Shown here piece by piece: positions 1 to 16,524 of a DNA stretch of 64,000 nt (position 1 is the first letter of the stretch; every line of letters begins with the position of its first letter). The translations under genes and the position numbers were made by a program. A model generated the notes under the pieces. That model was not told where the DNA came from. It ran no database searches and saw only the letters and a program-made list of their open reading frames with translations. Source of the DNA: Acidobacteriaceae bacterium dw_441 (GTDB taxonomy: Bacteria > Acidobacteriota > Terriglobia > Terriglobales > Acidobacteriaceae); the NCBI GenBank assembly GCA_018449715.1, contig JAAVVA010000001.1:2012234-2076233 (forward strand), written 5' to 3'.

Positions 1-552
1 ATGCGGGATGTGCCCCAGCGATTCCCACACCATGTCGGGCCGGAAGCGCTTGAAGAACGGGAACATCAGGCGCGTCGAATAGTTGCCGTGGTGCTGAAGC
101 ACCAGCAGCGTCACCGCGACCCCGGCGCTTGCCACCATCTGCAGGCCCAGCTTCGCGCGTGCGGTCAAACCAAGATTGCGGCGATGGACAACCTTAATAT
201 AGTCATCGGCAAACCCGATAGCTCCGAAGGCGAGCGTCGAAAGCATCACCAGCCACACGAAGGGGTTCGAAAGATCGGACCAGAGCAGCGTCGGAACAAG
301 AATGGAGATGCAGATGAGCACGCCGCCCATCGTCGGGGTTCCGCTCTTCTTCTGGTGCGACTGCGGCCCTTCCTCGCGAATGTACTGGCCGATCTGGAAC
401 TCACGCAGCTTCTCGATCACATACGGGCCGATCAGCAGGCCGATCAGCAGGGCGGTCAGGCTGGCAAAGACCGTGCGAAAGGTAAGGTAACGGAAGATGC
501 GAAACAGGCGAAAGTAAGGAAAGAGCTTCTGGTACAGCAGCCAATAGAGCAA
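1..552 (-). CDS. mraY: MraY, lipid I synthase (5' part, runs off left edge)
   Basis: Phospho-N-acetylmuramoyl-pentapeptide transferase, the inner-membrane enzyme that loads the UDP-linked muropeptide onto undecaprenyl phosphate to give lipid I. Only the first 184 codons are present. The reading frame begins MLYWLLYQKLFPYF and shows FRYLTFRTVF, GTPTMGG and FADDYIKV with the paired aspartates of the active site, set between hydrophobic helices in the order known for E. coli MraY. I chose the TTG at 552 because it gives the family N-terminus and follows a purine-rich AAGGCGG. The gene upstream on this strand is an unknown membrane protein and not murF, so the dcw order is broken here. Identity is certain; the start is likely. 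Confidence 0.95.
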   Translation of the reverse strand, partial: MLYWLLYQKLFPYFRLFRIFRYLTFRTVFASLTALLIGLLIGPYVIEKLREFQIGQYIREEGPQSHQKKSGTPTMGGVLICISILVPTLLWSDLSNPFVWLVMLSTLAFGAIGFADDYIKVVHRRNLGLTARAKLGLQMVASAGVAVTLLVLQHHGNYSTRLMFPFFKRFRPDMVWESLGHIPH

Positions 553-736
553 AACGTCCGCCTTCGAGTGGAATCCGCAGGATGAGTAGCCCCGCGATGC
601 AAGCCGCGGCTAGGGCTATCTTAACAGCCTGTCTCCTCTGGATTCCTGAGGATTTTCGCGCAGGAACCAGCGTGTTCCCTGCTGGATTCCCCTCCTGATC
701 CACTCAGGGCACATCATTCACTCCGTCCACAACCAT

Positions 737-772
737 CATCCGGAGCGCAGCGAAGAATCTCAGTATCTTGTC
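737..772 (+). repeat. Fragment of dispersed intergenic repeat
   Basis: The spacer between mraY and the next gene contains ATCCGGAGCGCAGCGAAGAA followed by TCTCAGTATCTTG. It shares the GAGCGCAGCGAAGAATC core with the copy near 63391, inside another gene. This is a short, degenerate copy of a repeat family. The rest of the 553-799 spacer shows nothing I recognise. Confidence 0.6.
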
Positions 773-799
773 TGTACTGCAACTGCTTCAAGAGCGAAG

Positions 800-1522
800 C
801 TAGACGTGATGAAGGGATGAGGCGGCACCATCTTCTTCATCCCCATCCTCATGGTGAGATCCCGATCCAAGGCCAAGCCCACCCCCCATGCCGCCGCCCA
901 TGCCCATTCCACCACCACCGCCACCCTGGCGGCCTTCGGATTTATCACCCTTTTCGCGACCACCAGAGGCAGTTGACCGCGATGGGCCTTGGAGCGGAAT
1001 CGCCAGATCGGACGGGATGGGGTCCAGATCGAGCGCCTCGCGGATGAAGGCGCGCAGCGATACGACCAGTTCGTCGGTATGGGCAAACTTGCCGGTGGCA
1101 AGCTCGTGCGCGGCACGTGCTGCCAGCCGAACCTGTTCCTCGGTACCGAGCAGAATGATGTCGGACAAAGCCGCTTCGACCGCATCCCGGACCCGGCGCG
1201 CCCGATCCGAGCCCGACGAATCACCCACACTCAGGTCCACGGGCGCCGTTGAGGCGACCGACGGCACCTCGGCGTGCTGACGCAGATCGCGACGGTGAGT
1301 GGGATTGACGGTCAAGTCGCCCGTGAAAGACCCTCCCAACGTCTTGTAGGCCGCGATCAGGGCACGCAAACGCTCGTTGATCTGGCGATTCATACGCTCC
1401 CGGCGCTGCTGAATCGTAACCATCGTAAGCAGGCGGATACCGACGCCGATCAGCGTAATGACCGCAAGGCTCAGAAGGGTGGTGATGAGCGCATGTAGAG
1501 AGCTGAAATCGAGATTGCGCAA
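800..1522 (-). CDS. Membrane-anchored protein with glycine-rich tail, function unknown
   Basis: Unrecognised 240-residue protein. Residues 8-35 (HALITTLLSLAVITLIGVGI) form one transmembrane segment, followed by a basic helix (QQRRERMNRQINERLRALIAAYK) and a soluble helical domain to about residue 180 with repeated Ala/Arg/Leu positions. Residues 185-230 are almost pure Gly/Met/Ser (GGGGGGMGMGGGMGGG), then an acidic His-containing end. The start is a TTG at 1522, supported by GGAGG five bases upstream. It stands alone between mraY and a divergently oriented secreted protein. The look is of a single-pass inner-membrane protein with a disordered cytoplasmic tail; no function can be named. Confidence 0.75.
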   Translation of the reverse strand: MRNLDFSSLHALITTLLSLAVITLIGVGIRLLTMVTIQQRRERMNRQINERLRALIAAYKTLGGSFTGDLTVNPTHRRDLRQHAEVPSVASTAPVDLSVGDSSGSDRARRVRDAVEAALSDIILLGTEEQVRLAARAAHELATGKFAHTDELVVSLRAFIREALDLDPIPSDLAIPLQGPSRSTASGGREKGDKSEGRQGGGGGGMGMGGGMGGGLGLGSGSHHEDGDEEDGAASSLHHV

Positions 1523-1818
1523 CTTGACCTCCGCAGGAATTGGACCGGACGAATCCTCTCAAGTTCTTTGAAAGCTGTACGAACGCATTTGCGCCTGACT
1601 TTCTAATCCTAACGCCAACTTCGCGCGCTCAAATGCGCCGATCCATCGAGGAGTCATCGCTGGATAACGGCTGACGACATGAGCGTTTATCGGCATTGAT
1701 AATACAGACAGGTGCAGGTTGCGCTCTGTGAGTGTAATGGCCTGCTTTGTGAGTGGTGTGGAAGCTTGCAGCAGCAATGACGTAGTAGCAATCTGTGGCT
1801 GCCTGTTACCTTTGATCC

Positions 1819-3063
1819 ATGCTCCTCCAGAAGAGCTCACTTCTTCCCCTCTCGCCTTCAAAGACCCACACATGTGTGCTGCGATTCGCAGCTTTCGCGT
1901 TTGCTTTGGTTCTCCCGGCGAGCAGCAGTGGTCAGGCGCCACGCTCAACGAGGAAGGTTTTCCCCTCCTTTGACCGTGTGTTGCTCTTGGAAGAGAAGGG
2001 AGAAACGTCGGCAGGAGTAAACGTGGGCGACCTCAACGGCGACGGCCTTCCCGACATCGTCTTGGGTAAGGGCTGCCACTGGCCGCTCTACAATCGTGTG
2101 TTGCTGAATGATGGCAAGGGCGGATTTATCGGAAGTAACCTTGGCATCGCTCCGGACCGCACCTATTCTGCTGCGCTAGCGGACATCGATGGCGACGGAG
2201 ACCTGGACATAATCGTCAGCAACGATGCGCCTGATCGCAAGCTGCTCTATTTGAATGACGGCAAAGGACGGTTTTCTGAGGCTGGTACGTTCGGTAGCCC
2301 GGATTGGCCTACACGTTATGTGACACTGGCAGATTTGAACGGCGATGGCTATCCAGACATCGTAGCCGCCAACCGTGGGAACTATCCGGACCCTGTAGAC
2401 CACAAGCCCGGCGTAGGCTCTAAAGAGCCCAGTCCGAGCTTCGTCTGCCTTAACGACGGCAAAGGCCACTTTCCCATCTGCAAAGTGCTCCCGACAGAAT
2501 CCGCAACATCCATCGTGGCGGCTGACCTTGATGGCGATGGATCACTCGACCTGTTCGTGCCACACCGTGACGGTGGTCAGAGCATTATCCTGTGGAACGA
2601 TGGCAAGGGTCATTTCCCGACATCTACAAAGGTCGGTACGGACGCTGACTGGATTCGTATAGGAGCCGCTGGCGACTTCGATGGGGATGGAAGACTCGAT
2701 CTAGCGATCATCGATGAGCAAAAGCAAGCGACCTTTGTCATTTACAACCTTGGAAGACGTCACTTCAGAAAACCGGAAAGGCTTCCCGGTCCACCGAGCG
2801 CCCCGTATGCGCTGGCTCTTGCCGATCTCAATCGTGACGGTCGCCTCGATATTGTCGTGGGCAATGTGGAGATGCCGGGGTCAGTGTATTACAACAAAGG
2901 TCGGCATCGCTTCGAGGAAGTTCGTTGGAATGATGGTAAGGGCACGGTGTATGGGTTTGCGTTTGCGGATTTCAACAACGACGGTTGGCCAGACATCGTA
3001 GCTGCCCGTTCTGACGCGCCGAATGCGATTTGGCTCAGCACCAAACCAGAGCCAGTCCGATAG
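1819..3063 (+). CDS. Secreted FG-GAP/VCBS repeat protein
   Basis: A 414-residue exported protein built almost wholly of FG-GAP (VCBS) repeats, which in known proteins fold into a calcium-binding beta-propeller. A hydrophobic signal segment (LRFAAFAFALVLPASSSGQA) ends near residue 40. Seven Ca-binding loops of the D-x-[ND]-x-DG-x-x-D type follow, among them DLNGDGLPDIVLG, DIDGDGDLDIIVS, DLDGDGSLDLFVP, DFDGDGRLDLAII and DFNNDGWPDIVAA, each about 50-60 residues apart and interleaved with 'LNDGKGHF'-type strands. Seven repeats are right for one complete propeller. The ATG at 1819 has no clear ribosome site; an in-frame GTG at 1876 would give a shorter signal peptide. It probably works outside the cytoplasm in binding or adhesion; the ligand is unknown. 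Confidence 0.85.
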   Translation: MLLQKSSLLPLSPSKTHTCVLRFAAFAFALVLPASSSGQAPRSTRKVFPSFDRVLLLEEKGETSAGVNVGDLNGDGLPDIVLGKGCHWPLYNRVLLNDGKGGFIGSNLGIAPDRTYSAALADIDGDGDLDIIVSNDAPDRKLLYLNDGKGRFSEAGTFGSPDWPTRYVTLADLNGDGYPDIVAANRGNYPDPVDHKPGVGSKEPSPSFVCLNDGKGHFPICKVLPTESATSIVAADLDGDGSLDLFVPHRDGGQSIILWNDGKGHFPTSTKVGTDADWIRIGAAGDFDGDGRLDLAIIDEQKQATFVIYNLGRRHFRKPERLPGPPSAPYALALADLNRDGRLDIVVGNVEMPGSVYYNKGRHRFEEVRWNDGKGTVYGFAFADFNNDGWPDIVAARSDAPNAIWLSTKPEPVR

Positions 3064-3161
3064 CGGCGTCGCTCGAGGCGGACCGGATTTTGTAACGATA
3101 AGTCGGCTTGTAGAAAGCACTCTGCTCTGGACAGAGCCTCGGATAATTTCCTCAGCAGCCT

Positions 3162-4550
3162 CTAATACGCCCGCAGACGATTGATCGGAATCCTCACCTG
3201 AAAACACGTCGACTCCGGCTTCGAGTCCAGCGCCACCGAACCGAAGTGGTTGCTGACGATGCGTTGCACCGTATCCAGACCAAGCCCGACCGCCGTGCCA
3301 ATCGGCTTGGTCGTGAAGAAGGGCTCGAAGATGCGCGACTGAATCTCCAGTGGAATCTCCGGGCCGTTATCGTGAATCTCCACAATCGCGATCTGCCCCG
3401 TCACTCGAATCGAGATCGTAAGCCTGCCGCTGTCGTGCATCGCGTCGAGCGCATTTTCGATCAGTGCCGACCACACCTGGTTCAACTCGCTGCCGTAGGC
3501 GCTCACCAGCGGAAGGTCCGGCTCGAACTCAAGCTCCACCTGCACGTGCGTCATCCGCGAGCGGAACATCGCCAGTGTATTCTCGATCGATTGCGGCAGG
3601 TCCACGTCCTGCAATGGAGCCTGATCCATGAAGGAATAACCGCGAATCGCGCTGATCAGGTTAAAGATGCGCTCGCTCGAATCCACCACCGTATGGGCCA
3701 TGCGCTCGACGCGCAGCGAACTGGCAAAGGTCGAGATAGCAGGCGACAACGTCTCCGCGCTGACCGAGGCCGCAAGATCCTCCAGCATCGCAATCGGCAT
3801 CCTGACCTCGGCCAGCACAGGAGCAATCTCCCACGGCTCGGCGACCTTGTGCGCCTCAAGCCACTGCTGGATCGCCTCCTCGAAGTCGCTGGCCTCCAGC
3901 GGGCTCTGCGGAATCGGCGAAAAGGTATCGGACGCCGTAATATAGTCGCGCGCCGAACGAACCCACGCCTTATAGCTCTTCATCTCCTCATCCGTGCGGA
4001 AAAGCCGCCCCAGCCGATACTTCGCCTCGTCCGCATCGCGCAGCTCCGCCGACAGGCTTACCGCCGAACGCTGCGCCGCCGAAGCAGGATTGTTCAGCTC
4101 GTGCGAAAGATTCGCCGCCAGTTTGCCCAGGGCGACCAGCTTCTCCGCCTGCTCGTCCATGCGCGTGAAGTCGCGCACGCGATCAAGCAGAAGCGCCACC
4201 GACCGCTTCGCCATCGACGGAATCGCCACCAGCATCTCGTCGAAAAGATCCTCGTGAACATCCAGCACCCAGACCGGCCCCACGCTGCGACCGTCCGCAC
4301 CCCACGTCTTCATCCGCGAGAACGGCAGCTTGCCCGTGACGCGCGAGGTGCGTCCCACAAAACGAGCCAGCGGCCCCGACTTGCGCCGGTGCGCCATCAC
4401 CTCGCCCCGCAGGATGATGTTCATGTGAACGCACGGATCGTCCTCGCGGAAGATCAACGCGCCGTCGAGCCCAGTGCGTTCCGTGCTGTGCTTCGCCAGC
4501 CAGCAGTACTCCTGCTCGCTGAGCCCTTCAAGCGCAGGAATCTCACGCAA
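3162..4550 (-). CDS. Sensor histidine kinase with N-terminal cyclic-nucleotide-binding-like domain
   Basis: A 462-residue soluble histidine kinase. Residues 1-125 resemble a cyclic-nucleotide-binding (Crp-type) sensor domain, opening with the helix IPALEGLSEQEYCWLAKHS and the strand VHMNIILRGEV; the phosphate-binding cassette is not well conserved. Then come the phosphoacceptor helix LAANLSHELNNPASAAQRS with His150, an N box (ENALDAM), G1 (IHDNGPEIP), F box (IFEPFFTTK) and G2 (GTAVGLGLDTV). No membrane helices are seen, so it senses a cytoplasmic signal. The start is a TTG: no ATG or GTG lies between it and an in-frame stop about 150 bases upstream, and GAGGAG lies 12 bases before it. No response regulator is adjacent, so it is an orphan kinase. 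The nucleotide ligand is a guess. Confidence 0.9.
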   Translation of the reverse strand: MREIPALEGLSEQEYCWLAKHSTERTGLDGALIFREDDPCVHMNIILRGEVMAHRRKSGPLARFVGRTSRVTGKLPFSRMKTWGADGRSVGPVWVLDVHEDLFDEMLVAIPSMAKRSVALLLDRVRDFTRMDEQAEKLVALGKLAANLSHELNNPASAAQRSAVSLSAELRDADEAKYRLGRLFRTDEEMKSYKAWVRSARDYITASDTFSPIPQSPLEASDFEEAIQQWLEAHKVAEPWEIAPVLAEVRMPIAMLEDLAASVSAETLSPAISTFASSLRVERMAHTVVDSSERIFNLISAIRGYSFMDQAPLQDVDLPQSIENTLAMFRSRMTHVQVELEFEPDLPLVSAYGSELNQVWSALIENALDAMHDSGRLTISIRVTGQIAIVEIHDNGPEIPLEIQSRIFEPFFTTKPIGTAVGLGLDTVQRIVSNHFGSVALDSKPESTCFQVRIPINRLRAY

Positions 4551-4734
4551 CGCCGCGACAATCTCCTCGTCAGGAGTCGGCTTCGACGGAGCAGAAGCGA
4601 TGACGGCGACCGCCTGCGTGCCGGGAAGAGGATCGGTGATAGGCCGAGTTGAAATCGCAGGCTCCTTGAAAAAGCAGGATGTCTCTGATTAAAACAGAAG
4701 TCGCCTACCCCGGCTTGCCCCGCGCTCCACAGCC

Positions 4735-5496
4735 TTACTTCTTCCGTTTCTTAGCAGCTTTCTTCGCAGGCTTCCTTGCAGCCCGAGCAGGTTTCGAAGA
4801 GACAGCATCCTTCTCGGGAGCGAAGAGCACCTTCCTCTCATCCGGGCTCTGCCACAGCCGAATGCCTCCATCGATCGCATTGCTGTTCGCCCCAAGAATT
4901 ACGTGAGAAGGAAGATTGCGCATCAGCTTCGCGTTGCCCCCGCCCAGCAGCACATACTCGCAGAGCAGCGCGGCCTTCAGGCGCTCCACAACGTCGAGGA
5001 CCGATTTGCGCCAGCGTTTCTTGCCTCGAAGTTCCAGCCCGCTCTTTCCGACGTAATCCTCATAGGTGCGCCCCTTGCGGTAAGGAAGATGCGCCAGCTC
5101 CAGCGGCACCACCACGCCTTCGTAGACCAGCGCCGAGCCCAGCCCCGTTCCCACTCCAAGGAAGAGCATCTTGCCACCGCGGTAGCCTCCGAGCGCCTGC
5201 ATGGCCGCGTCGTTGATGAAGCGGATGGGCTTCTGAAACGCGTCCTGATAGGGGAAGTCGATCCATCCCGGGGCGAGATTATGCGGCTCGGCCAGAGGGC
5301 GATCATTCGCCACTGGCCCAGGGTAGCCGATGGAGATGGAGTCGTACTCCCACCCGCGCGTACCAAGAATCACCTGCTCCACCATCTGCTGCGCAGTCAT
5401 GGTCGGGCCTGAAGGAATCTTCAACGGAGTCCGCTGGGTCGTCGAGGCCACTTTTATGTGGGAGCCTCCGATGTCGAGAACAAGAACATTCTTCAT
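4735..5496 (-). CDS. ROK-family sugar kinase, polyphosphate glucokinase-like
   Basis: A 253-residue ROK-family kinase, which phosphorylates glucose or a related sugar. MKNVLVLDIGGSHIKVAS is the phosphate-1 loop; ISIGYPGPV, AAMQALGGYRGGKMLFLGVGTGLGSALV (phosphate-2 region) and YVLLGGGNAKLM (adenosine motif) follow in the usual order. It lacks the CxCGxxGC zinc motif of classical ROK glucokinases, which fits the short polyphosphate-glucokinase branch. The C-terminus is a basic tail ending KKAAKKRKK, possibly binding polyphosphate or nucleic acid. I prefer the ATG at 5496; an ATG eight codons upstream would add MRCMLFH. It lies downstream of nothing obvious and may be its own transcript. Confidence 0.85.
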   Translation of the reverse strand: MKNVLVLDIGGSHIKVASTTQRTPLKIPSGPTMTAQQMVEQVILGTRGWEYDSISIGYPGPVANDRPLAEPHNLAPGWIDFPYQDAFQKPIRFINDAAMQALGGYRGGKMLFLGVGTGLGSALVYEGVVVPLELAHLPYRKGRTYEDYVGKSGLELRGKKRWRKSVLDVVERLKAALLCEYVLLGGGNAKLMRNLPSHVILGANSNAIDGGIRLWQSPDERKVLFAPEKDAVSSKPARAARKPAKKAAKKRKK

Positions 5497-5667
5497 GTGG
5501 AAAAGCATACAGCGCAAACCTTGTTTCTCCCCCGGAAGCCTCTGAGAAATAACCGCTTACTACTTTCTTCATTCCGATTATGAATTTTATAGACCAGCGA
5601 AATTGACTCCCATTTCAGGAAATTACGCATTGAAAACAAAGGAGAAAAACTTTCCCAAAAATAAGTT

Positions 5668-5697
5668 TTGACAATCGTTATCAGACAGTACTAAAGT
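5668..5697 (+). promoter_or_regulatory. Sigma-70-type promoter of the TonB-domain gene
   Basis: TTGACA at 5668 and TAAAGT at 5692 with an 18-base spacer, 37 bases before the start codon of the downstream gene. TACTAA at 5689 is an alternative -10. The surrounding A/T-rich run stands out from the GC-rich neighbourhood. Confidence 0.6.
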
Positions 5698-5733
5698 GGT
5701 GTTGGGTACTTTTATCCATAAGGAGATTCCACG

Positions 5734-6171
5734 ATGCGTAAAGCGCTCCTCGCTACACTCATCCTGTCCCCCGTCCTGCTTCATGCCCAGGCAAATACGC
5801 CTGCCCAGCCCCAGGTTGCTCTCGCCTCCGCGCCTGCCGTTGCTTCGGGAGCGGACCGTGGAACGACTCCTCAGCACCTCCGCATCTCGACCGGAGTGGT
5901 TGCTCCCAAGATCGTTTATTCCGTCGACGTTACCTCGGAAGCGACCCATCCCTGGACCGATCTTCCTGCGAACCGCACCGTCACCGTCGGCATGATCGTC
6001 GACGCGACCGGCAAGCCCACCGACCTGCAGATCGTCAAGTCGGCTGGCCCCATGGTCGACAAGAACGTCCTCGCAGCTGTCAGCCAGTACCGCTTCCAGC
6101 CTGGAACGGTCAGCAACCAGCCGGTCAACTTCCCGGTCAACCTCGAGATCACTCTCGTTCCCAACCGCTAG
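5734..6171 (+). CDS. Periplasmic TonB C-terminal domain protein
   Basis: A 145-residue exported protein. The signal peptide MRKALLATLILSPVLLHAQA is followed by a low-complexity Ala/Pro stretch and, from about residue 48, a TonB C-terminal-like domain: VTVGMIVDATGKPTDLQIVK, then VLAAVSQYRFQPGTVSNQPV and a final strand VNLEITLVPN. There is no N-terminal membrane anchor or Pro-rich rod, so it is not a full TonB; acidobacteria encode many such stand-alone domains. The start is supported by AAGGAG in ATAAGGAGATTCCACGATG. It is a monocistronic unit with its own promoter and terminator. The role in TonB-dependent uptake or envelope maintenance is inferred. Confidence 0.85.
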   Translation: MRKALLATLILSPVLLHAQANTPAQPQVALASAPAVASGADRGTTPQHLRISTGVVAPKIVYSVDVTSEATHPWTDLPANRTVTVGMIVDATGKPTDLQIVKSAGPMVDKNVLAAVSQYRFQPGTVSNQPVNFPVNLEITLVPNR

Positions 6172-6186
6172 TCTCCTCCACAAAGC

Positions 6187-6225
6187 GGCAAAAGGCAGGC
6201 CTATATGGGTCTGCCCTTTCTTTTT
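6187..6225 (+). terminator. Rho-independent terminator after the TonB-domain gene
   Basis: GGCAGGCC (6194-6201) pairs with GGTCTGCC (6208-6215), one G-T pair, with a six-base loop, followed by CTTTCTTTTT. Confidence 0.8.
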
Positions 6226-6264
6226 AATTCTTCCCTTCCCAACCTCTACTCCCCCAACGAAGAT

Positions 6265-6400
6265 GTCATTCTGAACGAAGTCCGCCGCAGACGGACGCAG
6301 TCGAAGTATCTGCGTTTACTGAACCCCACCGTCCTTCAAAACAAAACAAACCGCAGATCCTTCGACTCCGCCAGGCTCCCCTCAGCATGCCCTCTCTTTG
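6265..6400. repeat. Extragenic palindromic repeat between tonB-like gene and rpoC
   Basis: GTCATTCTGAACGAAGTCCG at 6265 opens an imperfect palindrome: GCAGTCGAAGTATCTGCGTTT (6297-6317) is the inverted partner, with a few mismatches, of AAACCGCAGATCCTTCGACT (from 6348). The opening GTCATTCTGA matches the dispersed copy at 63391. This fills most of the 371-base gap between two terminators; no gene is seen in it. Confidence 0.65.
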
Positions 6401-6474
6401 AGGGATAGCTCTGGAAATAGAGGCCCCGTAGAATCCCTGCATTTCTCCCTCAGCAACTATTAGGGAATTAAAGA

Positions 6475-6504
6475 AAAACGGCAGAGCCGAAGCTCTGCCG
6501 TTTT
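6475..6504 (-). terminator. Terminator of the rplAJL-rpoBC cluster
   Basis: A perfect 12-base stem, AAAACGGCAGAG (6475-6486) and its complement (6493-6504), with a six-base loop. On the minus strand it is followed by a T-rich tract (TTTTTCTTT), 39 bases beyond the rpoC stop. Confidence 0.9.
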
Positions 6505-6542
6505 GTTTTTGCGCGAAGCGCGATTCGCTGGACGCGCAGTCC

Positions 6543-10733
<4,191 letters not shown>

Positions 10734-10860
10734 ATTTTCGTCTCTCCTGGCACTGTAGCTTTCAGCGTTACGCCTCTGGCTTTTAGCTGCCTGTTACTGC
10801 TGCTGTCTTCTACTCAGCGCGAAGTGTTGCTGCGCTGCTGTTTCTTTCAAAAATCTTCAG

Positions 10861-10896
10861 GCTCCCCGCCGGGCCATACGACCCGGCAGGGAGAGC
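10861..10896 (-). promoter_or_regulatory. Hairpin in the rpoB-rpoC spacer
   Basis: On the minus strand GCTCTCCCTGCCGGG pairs with CCCGGCGGGGAGC (one bulge), loop about seven bases, 7-40 bases after the rpoB stop, then CTGAAGATTTTTG. The uridine run is short and displaced, so this looks more like a processing site or weak attenuator than a full terminator. It could set the rpoB:rpoC ratio. Confidence 0.5.
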
Positions 10897-10902
10897 GAAC
10901 CA

Positions 10903-15375
<4,473 letters not shown>

Positions 15376-16014
15376 GCTCTCTCCTGAAAACGTACCTTCG
15401 AGGTCCTTTGGCCAGGTGATCCGGAATCACCTGGCCAAAGGGGAAGGCCCCGGTTCGGCCCTCCTGGTTGGTTCTGCCTGCGCCTTTGATCTCTTCAGGG
15501 CCTGCCGTCCTCGAATACGGCCACCCCGTGCGCAAAATGTCTTGCCGTCATTCCCCGACGGCACTTCCAGTTTTGGAAACCTTCAAAAACTTTTCACAGC
15601 GTTCTACTCATACGACATCAATCAAATCTGCTATAAGGAACGCGTACCCAATAATCTTTACCTGCCCGAAAGGCTAAAAGGCTGAAAAACACGGCAAAGC
15701 GCTCGAAAGGACAGCTTGTCCCACGAGCGCAAAGTTCGACTTGTGCACTGTTTCGATCTTGTAAATAGAAATTTCTGCCGCCATTTGAGGCTCGCCTTGC
15801 CCCAAAATCTGCCGCTGCCCGCTTAAAGCTGTTTCACCATGTGCATCCGCCGCTTGAGACACATGATGTCCGGCCCCCTAACCCCTTTATTTTCAGAGGA
15901 TGGACCGGAGCACTACCCTATCGTCGCGCTTCCGCCAGTCTACGCACAGCAAGGCGGAACGAAATCTTCTATTAAAGAATAGCTCGTTCCGCCCGGCCGT
16001 GCAACTGGTGGTTA
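15376..16014 (-). other. 639-base structured rplL-rpoB spacer
   Basis: No convincing gene lies between rplL and rpoB, but several hairpins do, listed in transcription order. A 10-base stem GGCGGAACGA (15953-15962/15984-15993) follows the rplL stop by 22 bases. TGCCGTC and GACGGCA pair at 15543-15563. GGAAGGCC and GGCCCTCC pair (one mismatch) at about 15443-15465. A perfect 16-base stem lies at 15405-15441. E. coli has a shorter spacer here with an attenuator and an RNase III site; a similar role is inferred. I could not pick an rpoB promoter with confidence. Confidence 0.6.
15405..15441 (-). promoter_or_regulatory. Perfect 16-bp hairpin in the rpoB leader
   Basis: CCTTTGGCCAGGTGAT (15405-15420) is exactly complementary to ATCACCTGGCCAAAGG (15426-15441) with a CCGGA loop. 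It sits 30 bases before the rpoB start and has no U tract, so it is not a simple terminator. A double-strand RNase site or autoregulatory structure is plausible. Confidence 0.7.
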
Positions 16015-16389
16015 CTACTTGATCTCGACAGTCGCAACACCCTCGAACTTCTTGGCGATGGCCGCCGCGTCGTCCTTGGAGATATTCTCCTTCAGGGGCT
16101 TGGGAGCTCCGTCGACCAGGTCCTTGGCTTCCTTCAGCCCAAGGGCGGTGACTTCGCGCACAGCCTTGATGGTGTTGATCTTGTTCGCGCCCGCATCCTT
16201 AAGGATAACGGTGAACTCGGTCTTCTCCTCAACCGGAGCCGCCGCCGCAGCGCCGCCCGCAGGAGCCACAGCAACGGCCGCAGCCGCAGCCGAAACACCA
16301 AGGCGCTCCTCAAGCTTCTTTACCAGAGCCGAAGCCTCAAGCAGGCTCAGGCTAACGATTGCATCTTCCAACTGCTGAATGTCCGCCAT
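16015..16389 (-). CDS. rplL: Ribosomal protein bL12 (L7/L12)
   Basis: The 124-residue stalk protein of the 50S subunit, which recruits translation GTPases. The N-terminal dimerisation helix ([26 protein letters not shown]) is followed by the Ala/Gly hinge ([18 protein letters not shown]) and the C-terminal domain [42 protein letters not shown]. Start ATG 16389 lies behind GGAGAATAAAA. It follows rplJ by 135 bases as usual. Confidence 0.98.
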   Translation of the reverse strand: MADIQQLEDAIVSLSLLEASALVKKLEERLGVSAAAAAVAVAPAGGAAAAAPVEEKTEFTVILKDAGANKINTIKAVREVTALGLKEAKDLVDGAPKPLKENISKDDAAAIAKKFEGVATVEIK

Positions 16390-16524
16390 TTTTATTCTCC
16401 AATCACTTCTAATCTTGTATTGCCGATTTATTTCTCCGAAGCCTGCTCCGCTTCGGTTGTCCCGCCTCTTCCAGGTTTCCGTTGCGCCCAGACCAGCGCC
16501 CCCGAAAAAGACGAAACGAAACTT

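Noticed and set aside
1559..1948. A 129-codon minus-strand frame before the FG-GAP gene
   Set aside because: It overlaps the start of the FG-GAP gene, has no recognisable domain or signal and no ribosome site.
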